Positions 1 through 9,847 of a stretch of DNA of 64,000 nucleotides are shown here, one piece after another. Below the pieces are notes generated by a model. The model did no database searches and had not been told where the DNA came from. It worked only from the letters and a program-made list of their open reading frames with translations. Within the stretch, counting starts at the first letter, position 1; each line of letters begins with the position of its first letter. Origin of the DNA: Corbicula japonica (lineage: Eukaryota; Mollusca; Bivalvia; Venerida; Cyrenidae); NCBI GenBank assembly GCA_038501625.1, contig JAZAYU010000009.1, positions 5,021,001 through 5,085,000 of the forward strand. The letters are read 5' to 3'. The position numbers and the translations under genes are program-made.

Positions 1-45
1 TCTGTGTTCATGTCACCTAGTAAAATAGTTTCATATTGTAAAAAG
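1..45 (-). pseudogene. LINE endonuclease, continuation beyond the insert
   Basis: Read on the minus strand, bases 38 to 1 encode QYETILLGDMNT. This resembles the central 'LLGDFN' motif of the APE-type endonuclease in non-LTR retrotransposons. If one copy of the 7-bp repeat TAAAAAG (39-45 and 899-905) and the intervening element are ignored, this stretch is in frame with the endonuclease ORF at 906-1690. The reverse transcriptase part would lie outside the window to the left. Confidence 0.75.
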
Positions 46-322
46 AGCCGTCAGTGACGGGTTATGCTCCCCGACGCTGCTTTGTCACAAATATTTTTTT
101 ATTAGTACAGGAAGAACTTGTAAGAAAGCAATTGCATTTGAAAGTTTTCTTTAGAATTAAAAGAGAAAGCATTGTACAGTATTTGAAAAAATTATAAAAG
201 GGATATCTTTTTCAAATATGTTTGTTTGTTTGTTTGGGGTTTAATGCTCGCTTACAGGCGGACAGTTCACCTAACCATCGTTCCAGGGTTTGTTTGTTTG
301 TTTGGGGTTTAACGCCCGTTTT

Positions 323-790
323 ATAAGTAAGAGAAATTTCAAAGGGCAATAAATCAAAAATCAATAAAGCAAGAGTTATGGTACTTTTGCAATGCACTGC
401 TCCTCATTGAGATCTATCTACTTATGAAGTTTCAACTTCATAACTCTTATACTTTGTGAAATAAGCCCTGGACAAAAAGTAAGTATGAGAAATTTCAAAG
501 GGCAATAACTCAAAAATGAATAAAGCAAGAGTTATGGTTCTTGTGCAGTGCACTGGTCCTCCCTGAGATCTATCTAGTTATGAAGTTTCAACTTCATAAC
601 TCTTATACTTTGTGAGATATGCCCTGGACAAAAAGTAAGTATGAGAAATTTCAAAGGGCAATAACTCAAAAATGAATAAAGCAAGAGTTATGGTTCATGT
701 GCACTGCACTGCTCCTCAATGAGATCTAACTACCTATGAAATTTAGTCTTGATACCTCTTATAGTTTTTGTGTAATTGTCCGGACAATAT
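323..790 (+). repeat. three tandem 156-bp units inside P1
   Basis: The word GCAAGAGTTATGG recurs at 369, 525 and 681, a constant 156-bp period. Each unit opens with GAGAAATTTCAAAGGGCAAT and holds a small dyad (TTATGAAG...CTTCATAA in the first two). The third unit diverges in its last 50 bases. Confidence 0.9.
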
Positions 791-793
791 TAT

Positions 794-857
794 GACGGAC
801 GGACGAACGGACGAACGAACGAACGAACGGACGGACGAACGGGACGGACGGACGGAC
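794..857 (+). repeat. (GGAC/GAAC)n microsatellite of P1
   Basis: An imperfect tetranucleotide run of GGAC and GAAC units lies directly between the 156-bp array and the terminal hairpin. That position is diagnostic for pearl-type elements. Confidence 0.9.
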
Positions 858-870
858 AAAGCGGCAACTA

Positions 871-900
871 TATGCTCCCCCGAATTTCGGGGGGAGCATA
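871..900 (+). repeat. terminal hairpin of P1
   Basis: TATGCTCCCCCGAA is followed directly by its near-exact reverse complement (one extra G), giving a ~14-bp stem with essentially no loop. It contains the right inverted terminus. Helitron-type elements typically carry a hairpin close to the 3' end. Confidence 0.85.
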
Positions 901-905
901 AAAAG

Positions 906-1690
906 TCATTGCTAGAAGAAAACACAAAATCTAATATTGAATAAAAGTCCTTTTGTGTAGGAGGTCTGTAGGTCACTCCAACTAAGATTGGTTTGGTCTT
1001 GGGTAAAAAAAGTTCAATCCACAAAGCTTCTATGCCATCATGATCCAGGTCAGTTCTATAGTTAAAAGACAAGTCTCTTCTAATATAAATACACACGCCT
1101 CCGCCTTGTCTGTTACGGTCTTTGCGCAGAATGCAGTAATTCTTGATGGACACCTCGGAGTCAGGAAACGTGTTATCAAGCCATGTTTCTGTTACACATA
1201 TACATGCAGCTTTAGATCTTTCGGCTATTATTTCTAGTTCATGCAATTTAGGCAACAAACTCCTCGTATTTATGTGTATAAAATGCAAACCACGTTTCTG
1301 GAAGATTTTGAAGTCATTGTCACTGGACATGTTAAATGTAGGCTCCTCAGTGGAAGGTCCAGGGCATGGATGAATATCACCACATAACATAAGGCAAAAT
1401 GGCACTAGTAAGTTATTTCGCCGTGTGGAAGGCCATGATAATTTCTTCTTTTCACACACTGTAAAATTCACATTAATAAAAGTATTGAAGTATGTGAGAT
1501 GTCCGTAGGTAAAAGGCAACACGGATACACTGTCCGAAATACAATTATCCGGATATACATCATCTTTAAAATAATTATTTCCTTGTTGATATAAGACGCG
1601 ACTGGTAAAAAGTATAGCGATAAGAAAGTTCCTCAGTATATTAATAATCATCCTGTTTCTATGTGTGTGATAAAAACGTCCTTGTTTCAA
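906..1690 (-). pseudogene. non-LTR retrotransposon ORF: leader and APE endonuclease, N-terminal part
   Basis: An open minus-strand frame of ~260 codons. Residues 1-90 are unassigned. Residues ~94-112 hold a hydrophobic stretch ending GDIHPCPGP, like the 2A-like leader seen in several LINEs. From ~residue 129 an APE/EEP endonuclease domain begins. Visible motifs are HINTRSLLPKL (Asn motif), ETWLD (catalytic Glu motif), GGGVCIYIR, ALWIEL and VGVTYRPP, in the expected order. These motifs place it near CR1/L2/RTE-like elements; I cannot fix the clade. The frame is interrupted after SSSNDFL by the P1 element. It resumes in frame at 45-1, so the element was open here before the insertion. The first in-frame codon at 1690 is TTG; the first ATG is near 1651. 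Confidence 0.8.
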
Positions 1691-2639
1691 CGAAATCTTA
1701 TAATTTTTGGAATGTAAACAAAAAAACCCTCTCTAGGTCATACTATGTCCCCTTCTCACATATTTAGAATTTTCGATCTTTAAGAGAACAGGTTATCAGA
1801 TTTAAGATCCTTAATTAGTTTCAGTAACAAAATTGTGTGGCATTTTCTCCTCATTTACTGTTGGGCGATCTTTCAAACTTGCACAGATCATCAGATAGAA
1901 TGTGTAGATGATCGTATAGAAGTGTTTTACCTCGTGTTGCAAACACCGCATTGGCTTTCAGTACTTTCCGTACAACAAAACATCTTATTGATTATGAAGG
2001 CCTTATACAAAATTCTTGCTACAAATCTGTATTTGTGGAGGCATCAGAGTCTTGTGTACACAATCTAGTTATCATTTACTGAAAATCGGTTTGACCATTA
2101 GTCCCCAAACTTGACTAATTAATTGATGATGGTGATTAGTTGACCACTGTTAATTTGGGGTTAAATGGTCAAAGTACATCCAACTTTCAAACAATTCCAA
2201 ATTACATTTACTGTAAATCTTTTTCACATCCAAAATAGTGCAAATACGACTTATCACGTTTAACCCCACCCCTTCCCACTAAACACATGGTGCACGACGA
2301 GTCCAAACGCAAAGAGATTGTCTTGCAGTGGTTGACGCAGCCAAGACAAGTTCCATACTTAAATATCGAAATAATTCCAATAGACGAATGTTCAATGATT
2401 AAATATTGAGAGACTGTTATTAAAATGTTAAACTAATTTAAAACCGAAAAAAAATAATTCAATGACATGTTTCTTAATGTTTACGATATCCTTTAATAGA
2501 GGGAGCCGTAAAAAAATAGAAAATAATGGCACACTTGATAACTACCGAAGTTCCTTCACAACTGAAGTCTCTTCACGTTTTGCAACGAGTTTGACACTTA
2601 TTGAATATTCTGGCATATATTATTTTCTGCTCTTTCGCT
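1691..2639. other. intergenic, no gene seen
   Basis: AT-rich sequence. The only ORFs are short and lack recognisable motifs. It contains the small inverted repeat at 2089-2174 and, at its right end, the probable 3' untranslated region of the minus-strand gene ending at 2640. Confidence 0.6.
2089..2174. repeat. short inverted-repeat element
   Basis: TTTGACCATTAGTCCCCAAA (2089-2108) is answered by TTTGGGGTTAAATGGTCAAA near 2153-2172, a 20-bp inverted repeat with two or three mismatches. The interior (GACTAATTAATTGATG...GATTAGTTGAC) has weaker dyad symmetry. It could be a tiny MITE or a solo hairpin. Confidence 0.6.
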
Positions 2640-2822
2640 TTACTTATTGCCATGATCCGACAAAATGTTTATGTCGACAACAGCTTTGACATTAGGGGTC
2701 ACTCTATACTTTCGTTGAGAACGTCGGGTTTGCCGTTCCGGTGACGGGGAAAATAGAATCTGTCCACTGTTGTTCATCAACATTGTCTGGTATTCATTAG
2801 GCTCACAGCCTGGTGGTGGAGG
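2640..2822 (-). CDS. terminal coding exon of an unidentified host gene
   Basis: On the minus strand a consensus acceptor (TTTATTTCAG) at 2823-2832 is followed by a 60-codon open frame ending TAA at 2640. The peptide starts PPPPGCEPNEYQTMLM, has a basic middle (RQTRRSQRKYR) and ends VVDINILSDHGNK. GC content and codon make-up are clearly richer than the surroundings. The frame is phase 0 and joins exactly to the phase-0 donor of the exon at 3174-3286. The product is probably an intracellular C-terminal tail: it is proline/basic rich, with no membrane segment and no cysteine pattern. I do not recognise the family. Upstream exons were not found with confidence. Confidence 0.6.
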   Translation of the reverse strand, partial: PPPPGCEPNEYQTMLMNNSGQILFSPSPERQTRRSQRKYRVTPNVKAVVDINILSDHGNK

Positions 2823-3173
2823 CTGAAATAAACAACACAAGCAGTTTGATATTAATAAAATGTGCTATAAATGTTACGAGTAATAATCGCATATATAAAC
2901 ATATTTTCATTCGAATGTATGGAAAAACAATAATTTTAGTTTGAGCCCTCGATGTGTTTTGTTTACAAGTTTTGATATCGCAATTAAAGTTGAATGATGT
3001 TTTATTTCTTTTCAACCGGCTAAATTTCTTGAAGTTCGGATATTTCTTAACATCATTTGTAACATGTTAAGAATTCTTCAAACTTACTTATCCACTATTG
3101 AGCATGTGTTGACTGTCTTTATCATGCTTACGTGTATTTTCATCCTTGAAATCCCGTCAAATCTCGCACCTAC

Positions 3174-3286
3174 ACAGAACACATTATGAGGTTGTCCCAC
3201 GTAGAGCGTCCGTTTACCATCATTTCCGTCGTCGTCGCTGACGGTAGCAGGTTGTTGTAGACTACGAGCCGCCCAGCTTCCGGCAT
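3174..3286 (-). CDS. penultimate coding exon of the same host gene
   Basis: Minus strand. An acceptor (TTGTTCTACAG) precedes 113 nt (2 + 37 codons), followed by a GTAGGT donor at 3173. The peptide begins AGSWAARSLQQPATV and continues with an acidic patch (SDDDGNDG), then KRTLYVGQPHNVFC. The exon starts in phase 1, so one base of its first codon is supplied by an upstream exon. It ends in phase 0, matching the exon at 2640-2822. The 351-base intron between them is AT-rich. CpG-rich codons (GCGGCTCGT, GTCAGCGACGACGACGG) in an AT-rich background support real coding sequence. Function is unknown. Confidence 0.55.
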
Positions 3287-5425
3287 CTGTAGAACAAGTT
3301 GTCTATTCAAGATTTTATAAGGGGGACATAATCTTTATAAAGCAAGCACGCAATATATTGCATTTGTTAAATCCTTTGTAATCCATTTTTGTTCATCACA
3401 GAACAAACTATAATTATTGTACTTTAAAGAAATACCACTGGCACTTGACAACGCTCTCCTTACCCACTCTCCTGCCACACACCTCCTCACCCCCAAATGA
3501 TTTTCAATGAAATTCATCAAACAAAATTCTCGTAAACAAGAGTAAAAGGTGCTAAAGCTTTCATCAAATATCATGTGTCATTTTATTCACACTGATTGTT
3601 CTGACTGAAAGTTTTGGTGCGGAGTGTGAAGTAAACATTTAGAAAATGATACTCTGACCTCATCCATTGTACCAAACCCCAATCATAATCCATCTAAGGT
3701 ACACATATATATTCATACCCACTGATAGTCATAGGAGGAGAACATGTACATGGCACTCGCCCGTGTGTGCGTACATGCGTATGTGATCACGTGAATTTTT
3801 TGTGTGACCGCAAATCTTCATTCATTATTAGGCAGAATTTTACTTTCAACAAACACCACTGGCACTCGACCAGGCTATCCTAACCCGCGTCCAGCCCCAC
3901 CCCCATATCCCATTTGCTTTCCCTAAAGAAGTCTAAGAAAGTCGATGATATCATCTCAAAATATGAAACAAACTTTTCTTTAATCTTCGCTATACCATTC
4001 AAAACTGCATGCCAAAATGTATTTAACGTTGTATATGAAAAAAAAACCTGAAACTTTGAGATGATGTTCGATTCTCCCTTTTCCTTCAGCAGACGGCGTG
4101 GGTGGGGGTAGTCGGGGTGGAGGCGGGGAAGAGCTCATTAAATGCCAGTTACTTGGTATATAAGTATCGTGTATTACAATATAAAACGGCATGTGCAATT
4201 ACTGAACTGTTGAGTTAAAAGTAAAAGTGAGAAGTTAATAACATTTTGAAATGTTCTATAAATCTGAGATGCCTTTATTCAATGATGTTAAACAAATATA
4301 ATATTGGTTCATAATGCAAAATATCTTACCCATGTTTTATAGTTCATCCATTTCGCAATCAAAAACTTCCTAGTTTTATAAGGCTTTGTTTCCGAACTCA
4401 ATATCGACTTAATTGTAAACATATTTATAGGAACGATATTCATATTAAAATTCAAAATCAATATATTCACAATTAGTTTAGTAAATATTCATTGTGCGAG
4501 GTGATGATTTATTAAAAGATGATTTCACCGATTGATTGAATATGTTAAAGCTAAACTTTAGATCGCATTCCAGCTATATAAACTCGAAACTGACAAACTG
4601 ATATATTGTTTGTTGCGAACAACTTCCTCGAAATAAAAGATAATTAATTAATTTTTTATTTAACTGCGAAGTCTTATTTAAAATTGATATCTTTATAAAC
4701 CCATGACCTGTTTTCCTTTCTGCTTTTTGGCTGTGTGAGGAGGCTTTGCTTTTTAGAGTGGATATACCTGTTATGCAACAGATAGTGCATAATGCATGAT
4801 TCACTTTGTGTAAGCAAACACACAATAAGTTAATGGCACTGATAAGCAAAAATGAAGTCACCAACTAAGAGCTTCGAAGAAACATGGGTATGCACTATAA
4901 GTTTTTAGTTGCCATGACAGGAACTGTTGTGGGGAATGCCATGTAACCAAGAGAGAACTGTTGTGGTTTGAACAAAAGTAATCCGTTGTGTGCATCAGTT
5001 GATACAATCAGATAGTAGCAGGAATTTATCAAAGTGCTAAAATACAAAAGTGAAAAGAGGCCAACTTCAATGTAATATTGTAGCAAATGTTTGGATGACA
5101 CTGTGTTAAGGGGCAGAATAATCCCCGTGCATCCAATTCTGTTCTAGCAACAGACATGTTCATTTCAAAGTTGAAATACTCATACATATATACATTAATA
5201 AGTTAAACTGACAATATGGTAATATTAACCTATGCCTGTTTATGACATGTGTGGAGTGATTCACAGAAGTGTTGTTTTATCAACTGACTCACTTATACAT
5301 TAATTTATGTGTGCATTATTTACATTTGTAAAAGTCATGAAAGTACATTCATATGATATTTATGCCTACCTGTTGAAGATTTGTCTCTAGAACGGACGTT
5401 AATCCATAAATTTCATTTCATTTCA
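3287..5425. other. intronic or intergenic DNA with a twice-occurring repeat
   Basis: No convincing gene. A ~60-base GC-richer motif occurs twice (about 3432-3493 and 3852-3910). Both copies begin ACCACTGGCACT and carry TCGAC/TTGAC followed by a CTCTCCTTACCC-like run. They look like fragments of one dispersed repeat. A minus-strand 31-codon frame at 4422-4330 ends at a good donor (TGG|GTAAGA), but it cannot be linked in phase to the exon at 3286. Confidence 0.5.
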
Positions 5426-5532
5426 TGCTGATTCTATCATACACTCAGAATTATTATTGTAAAAGTTATTCTTGTTCATGATTTTCAGCAGCAGTGACAT
5501 TTTAGGATTTTTCATGGAGGCCGCCATATTGT
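5426..5532 (-). promoter_or_regulatory. YY1-like initiation region, possible first exon
   Basis: On the minus strand AATATGGCGGCC (about 5535-5522) matches the YY1-type initiator AANATGGCGGC. It opens a 34-codon frame (MAASMKNPKMSLLL...) that closes at 5426. This could be the 5' end of the minus-strand gene finishing at 2640. No exon chain could be drawn, so this is a candidate only. Confidence 0.25.
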
Positions 5533-5879
5533 TTAGTACAGCGTCTGTAGAAACAAGCAGCGATTTTTCCTTCTAGAACTTACTATGCTGTAAAATTAAT
5601 TTAGATGTGTTGAAAGTGTATAACTTTGTTAGTTTCTGCGCTATTTAAATCCAATGTTCACATAATGTCTCGATAAAAGCACAAGTTGGCGTGATTATTT
5701 TGTCGCTGCACCGCGTAATAAAGTTAGGAAATGTACACTGCCGAAATTCACTTCTAACTACTGTAAAACACCTTTAATTGCCATAAGTCCACATGTTATT
5801 AATGCTAGAGTATCCAGCTGATTGTTGTGTTATGAAATTGTTGTATGTTATATTATTATCACATGCATATTATGTATTT

Positions 5880-6111
5880 GACTTTGTCAGACCGCGCTGC
5901 AGCCGTTTTAGGAACTTCTTTCCTAGCCACGTCAGACTGGTCAGCCGAATGTAACGACTTATTTGATTGGCTGCTAGAGAGATTCCTAATTCCTAAACAG
6001 CCCGGTACGGTATATATTTGGCGCTAGCCTCATTTCGTCGACAGTTGCAGACGCGCCAAATTTAAACATAAACAAAGCGTAAAATAACAGATCCTAAAGT
6101 AAATCCAACTT
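5880..6111 (+). promoter_or_regulatory. candidate TATA promoter with spliced 5' exon
   Basis: A GC-richer island holds a CRE-like CACGTCAG near 5929, an inverted CCAAT box (TGATTGGCTG) near 5962 and a TATA-like GGTATATATTTGG at about 6006-6018. A pyrimidine-rich initiator (CCTCATTTC) lies ~20-30 bases further on. Near 6112 a G|GTAAGG donor could end a non-coding first exon. No downstream coding exon could be tied to it. A 60-codon ORF overlaps the island, but that is probably chance. Confidence 0.35.
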
Positions 6112-6661
6112 TGGTAAGGACACTAATTTTTGTGCTTAATATTTTATATGAAGATTAAATATTTTGATAAGCACTAGTCTATGATATTTGAGCAACTGTA
6201 CATCCACGCAGTGAGAGAGCCGGCGCACTTCAAAATTTATACTTCATTGGCACTTTTTATTATTTGGCGAAATATAGAACTATTATGGGAAGAGCGATAC
6301 GTTAATAGATTATAGAAACCTGACAGTGATTTAGTTTGTTTTACCCCCGTTTACTTGACGTGAGAGTCTTTCAATATTATAATTGTACAAAAGGTGCGAC
6401 AGTATTTGTAAATCACAGATTACTTGAATTTCATATTTTTTACCTTATTTCGTTTTTATTTTGTAGTGTTTAGAGAGATCTGGGTCAGAAACGTAAATAA
6501 CAGAAGCTGAAAAGCTTATCCTCATTTCCTTCTATGCCATCGGTAACAATCCATCGTGAATTGCTGTCCTGCTTCAACACATAACTGCCAGATATTTCGG
6601 GTTAACGTTGGCTGGAATAAGTATTGGATTTGAGAAGACTCCCGCTCGCTAAAGTAGCCTT
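6112..6661. other. no gene seen
   Basis: AT-rich. One acceptor-like string (TTTTATTTTGTAG) ends at 6465, followed by mixed-frame sequence with stops. Nothing firmer. Confidence 0.5.
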
Positions 6662-6806
6662 GGCTGAAGGTTATAAAGCTGAGCATGGAAACCAGTCTCA
6701 AATCTCAAGCATATGATTGGCTGAAATGGCGACCAGTCGCCATTTCAGCCAATCAGATGCTTGAGATTTGAGACTGGTTTCCATGCTCAGCTTTATAACC
6801 TCCAGC
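6662..6806. repeat. palindromic foldback element, copy 1 of 4
   Basis: A ~145-bp near-perfect palindrome. The left half starts GGCTGAAGGTTATAAAGC and the right half ends GCTTTATAACCTCCAGCC. The centre GGCGACCAGTCGCC is itself palindromic, so there is almost no loop. Each arm holds one CCAAT box in NF-Y-type context (TGATTGG and AGCCAATCAG), facing each other. In this copy both outer ends are of the GGCTG/CAGCC type. There is no coding capacity. Related copies are at 17325, 20201 and 60575. Confidence 0.9.
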
Positions 6807-7589
6807 CCTTGTCAGATTCTTGCCCTCCCTTTGATTTGATGCTTCAACGCTACCTGTTCTACCGCTAAGCTTGCGAATGATAAAGATCAATTAACTTTAA
6901 GGTTTTAGGAAGAAAATTAAACAAAAAATCGAACTTAATTAATTGTGTAATCTTCCGTTGATTAATTGTTTGATATCACTTCGTGTTATAAAAAGACATT
7001 ACAACTTGAAGGTGATTTTACCAATACCCAGATTTTGGCTAAATGAAATTGTCTTGTAAAATAATGATGTAACATAAGTGTTTTGTTTCAATACAAAGTG
7101 AGTCTTTTTTATAGTAATACAGATTAACACTTTTAAGCAGCAAAATATATTTCATTATTTTGAACACGCTAAATCAAACCAAGCCTGTAATATATTCTTA
7201 TTTGTCTTGCTCGATTGCTTTCAAAGTTCCATTTCCATCTATTTTAACAGTACGATAGCTTTGTTTGTTTCGTTATCCTAGAGTATTAGTCAATAAACCT
7301 GTTCCAATATTCCAGAGTATTATTCAATCACCCTGAATTAAACCTGAAATTCTGCCTTTGGCGTCCGCTGTGATTCCCAGAACTTTTACTATTTTTAATT
7401 TCGCTTGTCAAATTATATTTTTAGTTCCGCTTATTTCTAGTTGAAACCCTTTCTTTATTCTGACAACCCTGTACCGCTGTCTATAGAATGGTATTAATAT
7501 GAAAATTCCGAATTGAAGGTTTCCCTGTTCACCGTCATACGCACGCCACTGTTGGAAAGAATCATACAGCGTTGTGCCATTAGTAAACG
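6807..7589. other. no gene seen
   Basis: AT-rich, with stops in all frames. Two similar phrases (about 7272-7304 and 7304-7335, 'CAGAGTATTA(T/G)TCAAT' type) suggest a tiny local duplication. Confidence 0.5.
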
Positions 7590-7702
7590 TCCAAATTCAA
7601 TATGGCCGACGTCATGTTCATTTTATTGTTTTCTTGCGTAAATAGAACATTGCGGTCAATCACGGCTATTAACGTGGTTATATAGAACATTGCTAAATGA
7701 TG
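7590..7702 (+). promoter_or_regulatory. candidate initiator and spliced first exon
   Basis: AATATGGCCGACGTCATG (about 7599-7616) combines a YY1-like initiator with a CRE core (GACGTCA). About 90 bases on, ATGATG|GTGAGTGTC carries a near-perfect splice donor at 7703. This looks like a short first exon of a plus-strand transcript. A 27-codon ORF starts at the ATGGCC. No partner exon was identified. Confidence 0.35.
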
Positions 7703-7870
7703 GTGAGTGTCTCTTCAACTTTTTAAAATATATTTTACTTCTGATACTAACACCATTTATATATAGATCTGGGCATCATTTTATACTAAATTCTCGAGTT
7801 GATGGAAGGGTTGGAGCTAATTCACAAAGACAAATTGTACTTATTTGTTCATAATATTATTATGGGAACC

Positions 7871-8075
7871 TGCACCCTAGAACCTGATTTAAATCCCAAG
7901 TGCCAAATTATTTTGCCACTGACCGTTCTAGGACGGTACCCCCTCAGGTTCTCTTTTTGTGAATTGTTGTGTTGTCTTACTGAAATTGTTCAATTTAAAT
8001 CCCATGCTCTCTTTTCCTTCCTATATTTGGCAGTCTGTTGAGGCTGTGTTTTCTGGGTGTGGCAATTCCGGATAT
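7871..8075 (+). repeat. dispersed repeat family R, copy a
   Basis: Starts TGCACCCTAGAACCTGATTT and ends near GTGTGGCAATTCCGGATATG. The same ends recur at 43899-44087 and, inverted, at 50990-51168. Partial copies are at 35048 and 57684. ORFs across it come from the repeat and are not genes. Class is unknown (SINE or MITE-sized). Confidence 0.7.
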
Positions 8076-8080
8076 GGATG

Positions 8081-8724
8081 TCTCACGTTTTTGCACTATG
8101 AAACAGATAATAAAGGAAAAGTCCAAACATTTTTATAAGACATATCGCTTAGTTCCGTATTTGCTATTTGTTAAGATAAAAGTATCGCTTTTTTTCTGTA
8201 ACTGCCATTCAAATAGTGGTTATACAAAAAAAAAGCAACCACAAAAATTGAAAAGATATCTCTTAAGATATATATCTGGATCACTGGAATGATAACTAGA
8301 CAGTGTGAGATTTCTAAATTGAGAGTTGTGTTACCTTGAAATCTTAACCCAGAAGTGAGAATATGACAAAAAATTAACGAGAACAATTTACAAGAAATGA
8401 TGGCGTATATCAAGTATTTATTTAAGTTCACATCAATGGAGTTTAAATAGAAATCAATATCCTGTGAATCATGATTTGTAGTTTTGACAATTTATAATTG
8501 ATTGTCTTTTATATATCTAAATTTGATAATTTTTTTAAACAATATCCAATATACGACAACAAAACAAAACAAATCACATACATGAGGAGAGAAGAGCAGG
8601 TGTTTTAATATCATCAATTTTAATAAGACACGATAAACTGTAAACAAAATTGAAATCCCACGTGCATGTTGTCTTTATTTTCGTTGTTAAACATACCGAT
8701 CAAGCAAAAACATCTCAAATCTTC
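8081..8724. other. no gene seen
   Basis: Very AT-rich, with no recognisable coding or repeat structure up to the 37-bp direct repeat. Confidence 0.5.
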
Positions 8725-8761
8725 CTAAATAATTAGTGAATGCTTATTCCTAAACGTTAAT
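8725..8761 (+). repeat. 37-bp direct repeat, left copy
   Basis: Begins CTAAATAATTAGTGAATGCT and is identical over 37 bases to 12729-12765. Together the two copies bracket a 3967-bp segment containing the truncated Ngaro-like element. It could be a target duplication of repair origin or one half of a split direct repeat. Confidence 0.85.
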
Positions 8762-9159
8762 TATTTTACTAACTCGCTCACTAAATAAACAAGCATGAAC
8801 AACTAAACGACCAAATTCATAAAACACATATTTATTAGGGAGATAACAAATTCAGAATTGTATCAACGAGATCAAATATATTCAATAATTAAATATGAGA
8901 CTGGTAAATTTAATTACATATATTGAATTGGAGATATATGTTGAGTTGACATATGTTGAATTGGAGATATATGGCCACCAGACGAAATGGTTCGCAAAGT
9001 TCCCTACTAGTGAGGCTATAGCTGAACCATGAAATTCCATCGGCCTGGAGGCCGATCCCGGTATATTAAACTATCTTAGATAATACAAGATGCCCTTATT
9101 TGGCTGTCGTAACAATTTCTAAGTTACTCGGGCTCCATGTCTCATTGACATGAAATGCT

Positions 9160-9412
9160 CACTGCGATACGAAACCACTGCAATAGACCACACGGCCACT
9201 ACGCAACACCTGTGATACGCAATACCTACCACACGCAATACGCAACACCTGCAGAACACAACACCTGCAATACACCTACACCACACGCCAATACGCAACA
9301 CCTGCGATACGTATCACCTGCAATACAAATATATACCATACGGGCCACACGGTCGATACGCAACACCTGCAATACGCAATACCTGCAATACCTTTGGTAT
9401 ACGCAACACTAG
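9160..9412 (+). repeat. imperfect ~16-bp minisatellite
   Basis: Units of the type CAATACGCAACACCTG recur about a dozen times with substitutions (CGATACGTATCACCTG, CAGAACACAACACCTG) and a few longer spacers. The overlapping ORFs on both strands are repeat-encoded low-complexity peptides, not genes. Confidence 0.85.
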
Positions 9413-9847
9413 CAGTCCGCAGTTCCATGCAATCCGCATGCATCAATAAGCAATACCGAAAGGCCAACCAAAAATTTAGGGGATACACGGGAGACGCCAA
9501 GTACCTATACTGTGCGAGCGAGACCCTGACCCCTAAATTATATCTCTACAATTTTGAATTTTGAAAGCAGCCATTTCCTATATAAGACTCAGACTGTTGC
9601 ACATCAGCGATTTTATGTAATATAGTATTAGCAAAGACCCAAATTATGGTTTGCCTCTCTCACCCTAGATTTCCGGAAGGACTTTTGTAGTGAGAGGGAA
9701 ACATTATACGGATCGACCTTCCAGACCGCTAGAATTTCCGCCACAATAAATTCGCAGAATTTATCCTCCAAATTCTAGCCCCTTAAATATTTATGGTGCT
9801 TAACGTAGATCAAGCAAACATTCACGTATATTGTCAAGAAACATTTC
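9413..9847. other. region downstream of the hydrolase ORF, no gene seen
   Basis: Moderate-GC sequence, probably the 3' non-coding part of the Ngaro-like element. CCTCTCTCACCCTAG (9653-9667) partly mirrors GTGAGAGGGAAAC (9691-9703), and a GGAAGG/CCTTCC pair lies around 9675-9723. I could not recognise a terminal repeat. Confidence 0.45.

Larger units (their letters stand above)
46..898 (+). mobile_element. pearl/Helentron-like non-autonomous element (P1)
   Basis: The insertion is bounded by a 7-bp direct repeat, TAAAAAG, at 39-45 and 899-905. An 11-bp inverted pair, TTATGCTCCCC (62-72) and GGGGAGCATAA (891-901), lies at or near its ends. In order it holds a left region, two TTTGTTTGTTTGGGGTTTAA blocks near 219 and 289, three 156-bp tandem units, an ACGG/ACGA microsatellite, and a terminal hairpin. 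This matches the published layout of molluscan pearl elements (terminal motif, core tandem repeat, tetranucleotide microsatellite), which are thought to be non-autonomous Helitron relatives. It encodes no protein. The family assignment is by architecture only. Confidence 0.75.

Noticed and set aside
4330..4422. 31-codon minus-strand exon ending at a good GTAAGA donor, faintly chromodomain-like (KFLIAKW..YKTW)
   Set aside because: Spacing is wrong for a chromodomain. It ends in phase 0, while the next exon at 3286 needs phase 1.
9119..9500. Overlapping ORFs on both strands
   Set aside because: They are translations of the CAATACGCAACACCTG minisatellite, low complexity and open in several frames.
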